The notes: a model not told the origin generated them from the letters alone. DNA of 64,000 nucleotides from Alphaproteobacteria bacterium (GCA_020632875.1 JACKET010000006.1:372001-436000), one strand, 5' to 3'. Numbered from the stretch's first letter, positions 1 to 8,578 are shown. Numbers and translations: made by a program.

Positions 1-1095
1 GCGCAGGCTGCCGTCGCCGAGCGTGACGATGGGATTGCCGAGATCGGCCCAGAACGTGCTGTTGTAGACGACGCCCGGGCCGTACAGGCCATTGGAGCCG
101 ACCGTGGTTCCGGGACCGTTGAGGACGAACAGCGCGCTGTCGACGACGAAGTCGGCCGAGCCGGTCATCGCGAGGACCGAGTCGTCGCTGGCCGAGTTCC
201 CGCAGGCATAGACGTTCTGCACGGCCCAGGTGCCGCCCCCCGCGCGGATCACGGCGCCGGCGCCCGCGACGTTGTCGACGAAGCGGGTGCGCTCGACGAA
301 GACGTTGCCGTTGTTGCCGGAGATGGCGCCGCCGTTGATGGACGCGGCGTTGTCGAGGAAGACCACGTCCGCGACCGTGACGTCCGCGGCCGTGCCGCCG
401 ATCGTGAGGGCACCGCCGTTGTCGGCCGCGTTCGACCAGAAGGTGCTGGTCCGGAAGACGCCGGTCCCGCGGACGCGCCCGGCGCCCCCGGTGAGGGCCG
501 CGTTGCCCGAGAAGTCGCACGCGTCGAAGATCGCGACGGACCCCTCGGCGACCTCGAGGGCCCCGCCTGCGCCGGACGCGGAGTTGCTCGACAGCATCGA
601 GCCGGACATCGCCAACGTCGCGCCGTCGAGCTTGATGCCCGCCCCTTCGGTCGCGGTGCACAGCGTGATCATCACGTCGGTCGCGAGGACCGAGGAGAGC
701 GTCTGGGCGCGGATCCCGCCGCCGCCTTCGCCCGTGGGCGCGCGCCCCGCGTCGATGTGCACCCGCTCGAGCACCGCGTCGGACGTGGTGACGTCGAGGC
801 CCCGCCACTGACCCTGGCCGTCGAGGGTGAGGTCGCGCAGCGTGATGGCCGACCCGTTCCCGAGCCCGACGACGTCGTCGCCGCCGCTGCCCACCAGCGT
901 CGTGAGGCCCATGCCGGCGCCCTCGATCGTCAGCGACCTCCCGGAGGTCGCGTAGAACCCGGTGTACGTGCCGGCGGGGACGTGGATGACGTCGCCGGAC
1001 TGGACGAACAGCGGGTCGTCGACGGCCTGTTGGAGGGTCGAGAAGTCGGTGGGGATGTACCAATCGGCCGCGAAGGCCGATGCGAGCCAGAGCAT
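1..1095 (-). CDS. Beta-helix repeat surface/exported protein, C-terminus cut by window edge
   Basis: The minus-strand frame is open from the ATG at 1095 to the window edge (365 codons, no stop). The protein is rich in short G/S/N/D/A repeats with patterns such as SGNAALTGGAG and NAADNGGALTIGG, typical of right-handed parallel beta-helix or polymorphic outer-membrane repeats. An in-frame TAG lies four codons before the ATG, so no longer N-terminus is possible. The signal sequence is therefore only about ten residues (MLWLASAFAA), followed by DWYIPTDFSTLQQAV, a usual opening of such beta-helix proteins. It is probably exported and surface exposed. The substrate or partner is unknown. Confidence 0.8.
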   Translation of the reverse strand, partial: MLWLASAFAADWYIPTDFSTLQQAVDDPLFVQSGDVIHVPAGTYTGFYATSGRSLTIEGAGMGLTTLVGSGGDDVVGLGNGSAITLRDLTLDGQGQWRGLDVTTSDAVLERVHIDAGRAPTGEGGGGIRAQTLSSVLATDVMITLCTATEGAGIKLDGATLAMSGSMLSSNSASGAGGALEVAEGSVAIFDACDFSGNAALTGGAGRVRGTGVFRTSTFWSNAADNGGALTIGGTAADVTVADVVFLDNAASINGGAISGNNGNVFVERTRFVDNVAGAGAVIRAGGGTWAVQNVYACGNSASDDSVLAMTGSADFVVDSALFVLNGPGTTVGSNGLYGPGVVYNSTFWADLGNPIVTLGDGSLR

Positions 1096-1162
1096 GGCGG
1101 CAGTCTATGCGGGAATCCCCGTGGCCGCTCCATCGACGAAGCCCGGGCCGCGGTTATGCTGT

Positions 1163-1187
1163 GGAGATGCAACGCGATTGCATCTCC
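1163..1187. promoter_or_regulatory. Perfect 10-bp inverted repeat, candidate Fur-family (Nur/Zur-like) operator
   Basis: Arms GGAGATGCAA (1163-1172) and TTGCATCTCC (1178-1187) are perfect inverses around the 5-nt centre CGCGA. The core TGCAA-N5-TTGCA has the form reported for Streptomyces Nur boxes. It begins three bases after a -10-like TATGCT (1155-1160) and ends 17 bases before the start of the ZIP-like gene, a position fit for repression. The regulator is inferred, not shown. Confidence 0.5.
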
Positions 1188-1204
1188 AACCCGGGTGCGG
1201 GTGC

Positions 1205-1801
1205 ATGATCTGGGGTCTGCTGCTGCTGCCGACGCTGCTCGCGGGCGGGCTCGCGCTCTATGGGCGCGCGCACCATGCCTGGATGCTGCCGGTGCGCGTG
1301 GTGGCCGTGGGCTCGGCGGTGCTGGTCGTGCTCCTCGAGCTGCTGCCCGCTTCCGTGGCGGCGCTGGGGATCTGGGCGCTGGTCGTGGCGGTGCTGGCGT
1401 TCACGGCGCCGTGGGTGGTCGAGCGGCTCGCGGGGGATGCGGCCCAGTCGGGCTGGGCGGCGGTCGGGGTGGTCGCGGTGCACCAGATGGCCGACGGGGC
1501 GCAGATGGGGGTCGTGGGCACGGATTCGCCGGCCGTGCTGGCCGTGCTCGCGCTGCACGGGGCTCCGCTGGTGGCGACGGCCGTGCTGGGAGCGGCGGAT
1601 CAGGGCCGCACGGCGGGGGTCCTGGCGCTGGCGCTGCTCACGGCGGGGCTGACGACGGGGATGGCGCTGGGCCAGGTCGCGGTGCCGGTGCTGGCTCCGA
1701 TCGAGCCGTGGCTCCAGGCCGGTATCGGCGGGCTGCTGCTGCACGTGTTCGGTCACGACGTGGCGGCGGCGCTCACGAAGCGGAAGGCTGTCGAAGCTTA
1801 G
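1205..1801 (+). CDS. ZIP-like polytopic membrane protein
   Basis: 198 residues, almost entirely hydrophobic, with about six to seven membrane segments. The segment around VAVHQMADGAQMG matches the H-x3-(D/E)-G pattern of ZIP-family TM4, and ALHGAP and LLLHVFGHD carry further histidines in membrane context. This suggests divalent-metal transport or a degenerate relative of that family. The ATG at 1205 follows a 25-bp palindrome by 17 bases, hinting at metal-responsive control. The stop overlaps by 4 bp the stop of the convergent gene. Length is shorter than many ZIP proteins, so the transport function is tentative. Confidence 0.6.
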   Translation: MIWGLLLLPTLLAGGLALYGRAHHAWMLPVRVVAVGSAVLVVLLELLPASVAALGIWALVVAVLAFTAPWVVERLAGDAAQSGWAAVGVVAVHQMADGAQMGVVGTDSPAVLAVLALHGAPLVATAVLGAADQGRTAGVLALALLTAGLTTGMALGQVAVPVLAPIEPWLQAGIGGLLLHVFGHDVAAALTKRKAVEA

Positions 1802-2565
1802 GCGAGCCCACGTTCGTGCAGGCGGAGGGCGCCGCAGAGCAGACCGTCCATCACGGCGACGACGCTGAGCGCGAAGTACGACGCCGTGGTGTAGGCATCG
1901 TAGACCTGACCGAGCGCGGGCGTCACGGACCGCAGCGCAGCGGCGTCGAGGTCACCTGCGAGGTCGGCCAGGAACGCGGCACCGAAGTGGTCGCTCACCA
2001 CGTGTGGGGCGCGTCGAAGGAGCCGCAGCGCGGCCTCGAAGTGCTCGCGTGCGAGCCGTCCGGCGACCGCTTCCTCGGACAACGCAAGCTCCGCGCTCGG
2101 CGGACCCCCCGGTTCGCCACGCCGGACCCGATGGAGCGCGGCGCGGTGGTGGCGCTCGCTTTCCGGCGGGTGCTCGGACGCCTCGAACACTGCCATGGGC
2201 TCGAGCACGGGGCCGGGCTCCAGAAGGAAGGAGGCCTCGAGCAGGAGAGAGTATTGGTAGCGTTGGAGGAGGCCCTCCGGTTGGCTTTCCGGGAGCGGCC
2301 CGCCCGCGGCCGCGTCTGCGTGCGCGAGCAAGGCGGTGTAGACGGGGTGGTCGGGTGGGCGGGAGCCTCGGGGGAGAGGCTGGGCGAGGCGCGCTTCGGC
2401 GGTCTCCCGCGCCCATCGGGAGCCCTCGGCGTCTCCAGCACGGGCATACGCGACCTGGAACAGCAGGAACACCATGGCGTCGGTCCGCGAACGGGGCGGC
2501 GCCACCGCGCTCGCGGAGAGCGTGGTTCGTTCGTACCGGTGCTCGAGTTCGCGGAGGAGCTGCAT
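1798..2565 (-). CDS. Hypothetical protein, alpha-helical, 255 aa
   Basis: The frame starts MQLLRELEHRYERT and runs 255 residues, rich in Ala, Leu, Glu and Arg, without signal peptide or clear membrane segment. Helical stretches such as EAVAGRLAREHFEAALRLL could form a TPR-like solenoid, but no family motif is recognised. It is convergent with the ZIP-like gene (4-bp overlap at the stops), and its 5' side opens into a repeat-filled gap, so it is probably a single-gene transcript. The function is unknown. Confidence 0.6.
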   Translation of the reverse strand: MQLLRELEHRYERTTLSASAVAPPRSRTDAMVFLLFQVAYARAGDAEGSRWARETAEARLAQPLPRGSRPPDHPVYTALLAHADAAAGGPLPESQPEGLLQRYQYSLLLEASFLLEPGPVLEPMAVFEASEHPPESERHHRAALHRVRRGEPGGPPSAELALSEEAVAGRLAREHFEAALRLLRRAPHVVSDHFGAAFLADLAGDLDAAALRSVTPALGQVYDAYTTASYFALSVVAVMDGLLCGALRLHERGLA

Positions 2566-2577
2566 CCTCTGATGCTA

Positions 2578-3605
2578 GCAGGATGCTGGCGGATTCCGAC
2601 TCGCCGGAGACGACGGCGTTGCCGGTGTCCGCCGCGGGATCCTGGCTCGTCATAGAGGACGGGATGGCGGGTGTGAACGCCGGGTCTACCCTTTCTCCGC
2701 GCAAGTGCGCTGCGCGGCTCGCCTTCGGCGGCCTTGCGGGTCGGAAGACCCGGCAGTCCCAGGATCCGGTTTCCTCGAGGGTTCCGGCGCTGCGACGGGG
2801 CCTGGGGAAACCGGACCCTTCGGGCTCTGCCTGTCGGGATCGAGGAGGTCCGGAGAGCTTCGCATGGGCAGGGCGCTCGAGGCCCGACCCGTGCCCAGCC
2901 GCAGGCGGTGCGCGTGCGCGTGCGCGTGCGCGATGGTGCGATCGAACCCGGATTCCGGCTCGTGGTGTGAACGCCCGGTCTACCCTTACTCCGCGCGCAA
3001 GCGCGCTGCGCGGCTCGCCTTCGGCGGCCTTGCGGGTCGGAAGACCCGGCAGTCCCAGGATCCGGTTTCCTCGAGGGTTCCGGCGCTGCGGCGGGGCCTG
3101 GGGAAACCGGACCCTTCGGGCTCTGCCTGTCGGGATGGGCAGGGTCGGAAGAGAGCCCATTCGCCGGGGCGTTCGAGGACCCTCCCGTGCCCTTGCCCGT
3201 GCCCGGATGGGGCGCTTCGACCCGCGAGTTCGACTCGCCGGAGACCACGCCATTGCGGGTGTCCGCCACGGGATCCCGGCTCGTCGAAGACGACGCCGTT
3301 GCGGGTGTCCGCCGCGGGATCCCGGCTCGTCGGAGAGGACGGGGATGGCGGGTGTGAACGCCCAGTCTACCCTTACTCCGCGCGCGGAGCGCGCTGCGCG
3401 GCTCGCCTTCGGCGGCCTTGCCGGTCCGTAGACCCGGCAGTCCCAGGATCCGGTTTCCCGGGAGGGGCGGGCGTTCCGACGGGGCGGGGGAAACCGGACC
3501 CTTCGGGCTCTGCCTGTCGGGATCGAGGAGACTCGGACGGGCAGGGCGCTCGAGGCCCGACCCGTTCCCAGCCGGAGGCGGTGCGCGCGGGCGCTCGAAG
3601 TCGAA
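2578..3605 (+). repeat. Composite repeat family A, three copies, rest of gap without genes
   Basis: Three diverged copies of the unit that also fills 58.4-60.5 kb on the opposite strand. Each holds a GCGGGATCC-GGCTCGTC block, then GGCGGGTGTGAACGCC, a GC-palindrome around GCGCTGCGCGGC, and inverted arms GGATCCGGTTTCC and GGAAACCGGACCC (first copy about 2758-2820, second about 3058-3115, third about 3448-3505). Long open frames through this stretch come only from GC-rich repeats; I see no credible gene. Confidence 0.85.
2908..2931. repeat. GTGCGC hexanucleotide microsatellite, four copies
   Basis: Four exact GTGCGC units, alternating purine-pyrimidine and so prone to Z-DNA. The same hexamer (as GCGCAC) recurs inside family A copies near 58.84, 59.27, 59.71 and 60.14 kb and near 8.24 kb, with varying copy number. 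Confidence 0.85.
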
Positions 3606-3611
3606 TCCCGG

Positions 3612-4069
3612 CTCGTAGGAGCGGGTCCCGTCGGCATCGGCTTCCAGGGCGTCGGACTGCTCTGGTGAGCGGCCTTCCCGATGTCGTTCCAGTCCATCTC
3701 CGACCTCGGGGTCCGACACGGGTCGGCCCGCCCATGCCGCTCCTTCTGCGTCATCTGCGTCCTTCTGCGTCATCTGCGTGATGCAGATCCGGCACGCGAC
3801 AGAGCGGGATCCCGGCTCGTCGGAGACGTCCGCACCCTGGCTCGTAGGAGCGGGTCCCGTCGGCACCGGATTCCAGGGCGTCGGACTGCTCTGGTGAGCG
3901 GCGTTCCCGATGTCGTTCCAGTCCATCTCCGACCTCGGGGTCCGACACGGGTCGGCCCGCCCATGCCGCTCCTTCTGCGTCATCTGCGTCCTTCTGCGTC
4001 ATCTGCGTGATGCAGATCCGGCACGCGACAGAGCGGGATCCCGGCTCGTCGGAGACGTCCGGACCCCGG
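3612..4069. repeat. 229-bp tandem duplication with TCTGCGTCA motif
   Basis: Two nearly identical units of 229 bp (3612-3840 and 3841-4069) begin at CTCGTAGGAGCGGGTCCCGTCGG. Each includes TGCTCTGGTGAG and a block of 9-nt steps TCTGCGTCA/TCTGCGTCC. The high identity points to recent duplication. No coding signal. Confidence 0.85.
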
Positions 4070-4134
4070 CTCGTCGGGGACGGCTCGTCGCAGACGCCGG
4101 GGATGGCGGGTGTGAACACCCGTTGGGGTTCGAC

Positions 4135-4373
4135 GACGCAGAGCCCGCCCGAACCGCGCCTGTTCGACGCAGAGCCGCCGCGAACCGCGCTTCCGTACGC
4201 CCGGGGCGCCGTGCCGAGGGAGCGATGTCGTGATTCGCGGCGTTCCACCGTTTGGTGTGGACCGGCCGAAGGGTGGGAGGCGCGGTTCGGGTCGACTCTG
4301 CGTCTGAACGGCGCGGTTCGGGTCGACTCTGCGTCTGAACGGCGCGGTTCGGGTCGACTCTGCGTCTCGGCTC
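4135..4373. repeat. 31-bp direct repeats in two facing inverted arrays
   Basis: Two units starting GACGCAGAG (4135, 4166) have a 31-bp period. Downstream, three units starting CGCGGTTCGGGTCGACTCTG (4281, 4312, 4343) have the same 31-bp period and are the reverse complement of the first pair. About 85 bp lies between, so the segment could fold into a large hairpin or cruciform. It ends just before the stop of the zinc-ribbon gene. Confidence 0.8.
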
Positions 4374-4378
4374 GCGAC

Positions 4379-5017
4379 CTACTTCCCGAGCGAGAGGTCC
4401 TTCATGTCGTCGGGCACGCGCGACCCGATCTTCGTCGCGATGCCCACGAACGCCTTCGCGTGGGACTGCGCCGCCTCGACCTGGCCGAGCTTCTTCGCGG
4501 ACCGCGCCGCGAGCTGGTGGAGCATCAGCAGGTGCCGGGACCGCTGCTCGGCCGGCCACGCGCCGGACCGGTCGATCGCGAGCCCCGCCCACTTCACGAC
4601 CCTCGCATCCTGATCGTGCTGGGCAGCCAGCATGACGAGCATGAAGGGCGCGTCGGCATCCGCGCGGTCGAGCTCGGTGAGCCGCTCGAGCGCGGCGGCG
4701 AGCTCGGGATCCTCACCGCGCGTGCGGTGGTGCGCGACCCGCAGCCGGACCGACGCGAGATCGTCGGCCGCGACGAGCGCCGCGAGCTCTTCGGGCGTGA
4801 GCGCGCCCATGTTGGCGGCCATCTCGAGCTCGGCGCCGGTGCGGGGCGCCGCGGGCTCGAGGGGGAGCTCTTCGACCGCCGGGATCCCGTAGAGTGCCTG
4901 GACCTCCTGTGCGTTCGCGCCCTGCGCCGCGACGAGCAGGGCGGTCGCCGCGAGGGCTCCGCAGAACGGACAACGCCCGCCACGGGCGGGGCTTCGGCAG
5001 ATGGGGCAGGGAATCAT
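4379..5017 (-). CDS. Zinc-ribbon membrane-anchored hypothetical protein
   Basis: 212 residues. The N-terminus holds two close Cys pairs, CPIC and CPFC, a minimal zinc ribbon (residues 4-19), followed directly by a hydrophobic stretch GALAATALLVAAQGANA. The rest is an acidic, alanine-rich helical domain ending SRVPDDMKDLSLGK. This layout fits a small cytoplasmic zinc ribbon tethered to the membrane, or a processed exported protein. It is divergent from the HMG-CoA lyase gene with only 46 bp between starts, so both may share a promoter region. The specific function is unknown. Confidence 0.65.
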   Translation of the reverse strand: MIPCPICRSPARGGRCPFCGALAATALLVAAQGANAQEVQALYGIPAVEELPLEPAAPRTGAELEMAANMGALTPEELAALVAADDLASVRLRVAHHRTRGEDPELAAALERLTELDRADADAPFMLVMLAAQHDQDARVVKWAGLAIDRSGAWPAEQRSRHLLMLHQLAARSAKKLGQVEAAQSHAKAFVGIATKIGSRVPDDMKDLSLGK

Positions 5018-5063
5018 CGGGCGTGTTCTCGCAGCGGGTTATCCTGGCGATCGGGAGGGTCCG

Positions 5064-6026
5064 ATGGATCAGGTCCAGATCTTCGACGTGAGCTTGCGGG
5101 ATGGGCTCCAGAACGAGCCCGTCGTGCTGCCCACGGCGACGAAGCTGGAGATCGCGCGTCGCCTGGTGTCTGCAGGGTATCGCGACATCGAGGTCACGTC
5201 GTTCGTGCGGCCTCGCCTCGTCCCCCAGCTCGCCGACGCGGCCGACCTCGTGCGCATGCTCCCGAAGGCCGAGGGGGTCCGGTTCTGGGCGTTGGTCCCG
5301 AACCAGATCGGGCTCGACCGCGCCATCGACGCCGGCATCCAGAACGTCTGCACGTTCATGTCCGCGAGCGAGACCCACAACCAGAAGAACGTGAACCGCA
5401 CCGTCCGCGAGAGCCTCGCCGGCCTCGAGCGCGTGATCGGCTCCGCGTCCAGCCAGGAGATGGGGGTTCGCGCCTACATCTCGACCGTCTTCGGCTGTCC
5501 GTTCGAGGGCGACGTCCCCGTGTCGCAGACCGTGCCCATCGCACGCGCGCTGCTCGATGCCGGCGCCGACGTCGTCGTGCTCGGCGACACCACGGGCATG
5601 GGCACGCCCATGCAGGTGAAGAACGTCGTCCGCACACTGGTCGACGAGGGCATCCCGCTCGACCGCATCGGCCTGCACTTCCACGACACGCGCGGCACGG
5701 CCCTGGTGAACGCCTTCGCGGCCTTCCAGGAAGGCGCGCGCATGTTCGACGGCTCCACGAGCGGCGTCGGCGGCTGCCCCTACGCGCCGGGCGCGACGGG
5801 CAACGGGTCCTCCGAAGACCTGATCTACATGTTCCACGCGATGGGCGTCGACACGGGCATCGACCTCGACATCGCCTGCGACGCGGGCCGCATGCTCGAA
5901 GAGGCCCTCGGCCGCGAGCTGCCCGGCCGGTTCCATCGCTACTGGCTCGCCCAGCGCGAGCGCGACCGCTCCGACGAAGACGCCCCGTCCGCCGGGTCCG
6001 GCGAGACCAAGTTCCGGACGGCATAG
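5064..6026 (+). CDS. Hydroxymethylglutaryl-CoA lyase
   Basis: 320 residues, usual length for the family. It cleaves HMG-CoA to acetyl-CoA and acetoacetate in leucine and ketone-body metabolism. Visible motifs are SLRDGLQNE near the N-terminus, the metal-site segment LHFHDTRG, and the signature GGCPYAPGATGN with catalytic Cys238. The ATG at 5064 is chosen because GGGAGGG lies 5-12 bases before it; an upstream in-frame ATG at 5001 overlaps the divergent gene and would add residues unlike the family. Cytoplasmic TIM barrel. The FHA gene follows at once. Confidence 0.94.
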   Translation: MDQVQIFDVSLRDGLQNEPVVLPTATKLEIARRLVSAGYRDIEVTSFVRPRLVPQLADAADLVRMLPKAEGVRFWALVPNQIGLDRAIDAGIQNVCTFMSASETHNQKNVNRTVRESLAGLERVIGSASSQEMGVRAYISTVFGCPFEGDVPVSQTVPIARALLDAGADVVVLGDTTGMGTPMQVKNVVRTLVDEGIPLDRIGLHFHDTRGTALVNAFAAFQEGARMFDGSTSGVGGCPYAPGATGNGSSEDLIYMFHAMGVDTGIDLDIACDAGRMLEEALGRELPGRFHRYWLAQRERDRSDEDAPSAGSGETKFRTA

Positions 6027-6031
6027 ACCCA

Positions 6032-6766
6032 GTGGAAGGCGCCTTCCTCCAGATCATCAGCGGCGCGCGCCAGGGGCTGAACGTGGCGTTGCACACGCAT
6101 CGTCCGCTCATCGTCGGGCGTCGCCACGGCGATCTGATCCTCGACGACCCGATGGTCTCCGGAAAGCACTGCACCATCGAGTTCAAGGATGGCGAGTTCG
6201 TCCTCCAGGACCTCGACTCCACCAACGGCACGCTGGTCAACGGCAAGCGCGTGAAGGAGGCCGTGCTGTCCGCGGGCGTCGAGATCGCCATCGGGCAGTC
6301 GCGGATGATCCTGTACCGCGGGGCCGAAGCGGAGGATCGGCAGGATCGGCGGCAGTCCCCGCAGCTCGAGATCGCGTGGCTGCTCGACGAAGAGCTGGTC
6401 GAGCTCCGCGACACGAAGAAGGATGCCCGTCCCCCCGACGTGATCGGGCAGGATCTGCGGCTCCCGCCCGGGCTGAACGCGGTGGTCGAGGTGGTCGCGG
6501 GGCAGGATGCGGGCAAGGTGTTCCGCTTCACGCGCGGCAACGTCAGCATCGGCCGGCGGATGGGCGAGATCCCGCTCACGGATGTCGAGGTGAGCCGTCA
6601 CCACGCGGTGATCGAGGTGTTCGGGCGCGAGATGATCTTCGTCCGCGACCTCGGCAGCACCAACGGCACGTACCACAACGGGCGGCGGATCGCGGTCAGT
6701 CGGCTGCAGAACGGGGATACCGTCGGGTGCGGCAAGACCGTGATGAAGCTCCAGCTCAGTCGGTAG
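6032..6766 (+). CDS. Protein with two FHA domains
   Basis: 244 residues from a GTG five bases after the lyase stop; no ATG is available at this end of the frame. Two forkhead-associated phosphothreonine-binding domains are clear: one about residues 8-100 (GRRHGD, VSGKHC, DSTNGTLVNGKRV) and one about 150-240 (IGRRMGE, VSRHHAVIEV, GSTNGTYHNGRRI). Both keep the Gly-Arg, Ser-x-x-His and Asn-Gly residues. Such proteins read Ser/Thr-kinase signals, which are common in Myxococcota. No signal or membrane segment. Translational coupling to the lyase is likely, but a shared pathway is not evident. Confidence 0.9.
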   Translation: MEGAFLQIISGARQGLNVALHTHRPLIVGRRHGDLILDDPMVSGKHCTIEFKDGEFVLQDLDSTNGTLVNGKRVKEAVLSAGVEIAIGQSRMILYRGAEAEDRQDRRQSPQLEIAWLLDEELVELRDTKKDARPPDVIGQDLRLPPGLNAVVEVVAGQDAGKVFRFTRGNVSIGRRMGEIPLTDVEVSRHHAVIEVFGREMIFVRDLGSTNGTYHNGRRIAVSRLQNGDTVGCGKTVMKLQLSR

Positions 6767-6787
6767 TCTTCGGTGAGGCGGAGGTTC

Positions 6788-7262
6788 GTCACGGGGCGAG
6801 CCGGATCTGCATCACGCAGATGACGCAGAAGGGCGCAGATGACGCAGAAGGGCGTCGTGGATGGGCCGTGGGTCGGCTCTCCCCGGACACGGAGGGGGAC
6901 TGGGGACAGATTGGTGGGTTTGGGCTCACCAGAGCATGCGGGCGCCCCGGGATGTGGTTTGGGTCCGCCGTCTCTAGGGAGGGGGAGGTCCGTCACGGGG
7001 CGAGCCGGATCTGCATCACGCAGATGACGCAGAAGGGCGCAGATGACGCAGAAGGCGTCGTCGTGGATGGGCCGTGGGTCGGCTCTCCCCGGACATCGAG
7101 GGGGACTGGAGACGGATTGGTGGGTTTGGGCTCACCAGAGCAGGCGGGCGCCCCGGGACGTGGTTTGGGTCCGCCGTCTCCGAGGGACGGGAGGTCCGTC
7201 ACGGGGCGAGCCGGATCCGCATCACGCAGATGACGCAGAAGGGCGCAGATGACGCAGAAGGC
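6788..7262. repeat. About 205-bp tandem repeat, 2.3 copies
   Basis: Units begin GTCACGGGGCGAGCCGGAT at 6788, 6992 and 7198 (periods 204 and 206). Each holds the 9-nt-step motif CGCAGATGACGCAGAAGG and the 12-mer CTCACCAGAGCA; the third is truncated. A detached piece of the unit recurs near 7741-7840. No gene is visible here. Confidence 0.85.
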
Positions 7263-7406
7263 GTCGTCCCACCGGATCCGCATCCGCCGATCACGGAGTT
7301 CAGAAGACGCTGATTCGTGCACGAAACGTCCAGAAGGGGGCACGACGCATCCGTTCCTGCGCCCTCCTCTACGTGCAAGGGATCGAGCTTCGAGCGTCCC
7401 AAGGCA

Positions 7407-7444
7407 TCACGCAGATGACGCAGAAGGGCGCAGATGACGCAGAA
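7407..7444 (-). repeat. TCTGCGTCA-type 9-nt periodic motif
   Basis: Reverse complement of the TCTGCGTCA/TCTGCGTCC step motif also seen at about 3741-3783, 3970-4012, 6810-6850, 7014-7054, 7220-7260 and (plus orientation) 8108-8145. Confidence 0.8.
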
Positions 7445-8302
7445 ACGAGGCTGACCCGGGTCCAGCGTCTTCGCGTCCCCGGAGCGCCGAGTGGGCCTTG
7501 TCGCGGAACGGATTCGCGACTCACCAGAGCAGGCCGGCTTTTCGGCTGATCCGGTGAGCGCATCCGCCAACGGCCGCCCCGTCCACCTCTGAGTTTGGGG
7601 AGAGGCAAGGTCCGACCCGGTCTTGGCGGTCTTGGCGGTCTTGGCGGTGCAATCAGACGTTTGGCCCATCGAGGCAGTGGATTTCGCCGAACACCGACAA
7701 ATTCCATTCGTTGAAGCTGCGCAAAACGCGGATTCGCATCCAGTGGGTCGTCGTCGATGGGCCGTGGGTCGGCTCTCCCCGGACATCGAGGGGGACTGGA
7801 GACGGATTGGTGGGTGTGGGCTCACCAGAGCATGCGGGCGCGTTCTGCGAAGCTTCGACGACCGGAATCCATGGACCTGAGGCCGGATCGCGATGAAGTG
7901 AAGTCCTCTCCGAGCGCCTGATGGGCCAACGCCTCACCGAGCAGCCCGAAACGCCCGCCTGCTCTGGTGAGTCCCGATTCCGGTCCGCGGCGAGGCCCTC
8001 TCTGTCGACCCGAACACCGGGACGTCCCTCGAGAGCCCAGACGGCACGGGTGGACCCTGCCGACGGTGCCAGGGGAAACGAGGACGCTGGACCCATCACG
8101 GCCTGGTTTCTGCGTCATCTGCGTCCTTCTGCGTCATCTGCGTGAGGCCTCGAGACGCGCGAAGCTCGATCGCGTCCGACATTGGGACACGATCGCTCGG
8201 CCTCCGACGAGCCGGGATCCCGCTCCGAACGCCCATCGGGCACGCGCACGCGCACGCGCACCGCCTCCGGCTGGGCACGGGTCGGCCTCGAACGGGGGAA
8301 TG
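7445..8302. other. Gene-free gap with degenerate repeat pieces
   Basis: No frame here has plausible coding content. Visible items are three TCTTGGCGG units (7621-7647), a fragment of the 205-bp repeat (about 7741-7840), copies of CTCACCAGAGCA (7520, 7821 and inverted 7960), one more TCTGCGTCA block (8108-8145) and a GCGCAC microsatellite near 8239-8262. Confidence 0.7.
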
Positions 8303-8578
8303 TCAATCTGCGTCGGGCGATCCGCAGAGCACCTTCTGGCCGCCCGCCTCCAGCACGATGAACTCCGACAGCCCCTCGCTCCGCATCTTGTTGAGCAGCT
8401 GCTGCGCGGCGCCCGCGATCTTCGTGTCGTCGGTGCCCGCCGACACCAGGATGCGCTCCATCGGGTAGCACTTGCTGGCGAGCTGGGTCTTCTTCTCCTC
8501 GTCTCCGGCGGACGCGGAGGTGGCGAGGAGCGCGCCGCCCACCAGGACGGCGGCGACGAGGGCGATCGAGCGGTTCAT
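8303..8578 (-). CDS. Small exported hypothetical protein
   Basis: 91 residues. The start at 8578 gives a classic Sec signal peptide (MNRSIALVAAVLVGGALLA, cut after SASA), so the longer upstream frame is rejected. The mature part is about 67 residues with two cysteines (KCYP and VLCGS) that could form a disulfide, and a central helix with AAQQLLNKM. It probably acts in the periplasm. It follows the DnaJ-like gene on the same strand with a 25-bp gap and may be co-transcribed. No family recognised. Confidence 0.75.
   Translation of the reverse strand: MNRSIALVAAVLVGGALLATSASAGDEEKKTQLASKCYPMERILVSAGTDDTKIAGAAQQLLNKMRSEGLSEFIVLEAGGQKVLCGSPDAD

Noticed and set aside
230..2655. Plus-strand frames over the beta-helix gene and beyond
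   Set aside because: The minus-strand frame has clear beta-helix repeats and a fixed start; the plus-strand products are Pro/Arg/Gly-rich shadows.
1952..3983. 600-660-residue frames across the repeat gap
   Set aside because: They translate repeats (RARRVRFP, GNRILGLPGL) with no domain and no start signal; both strands are equally open.
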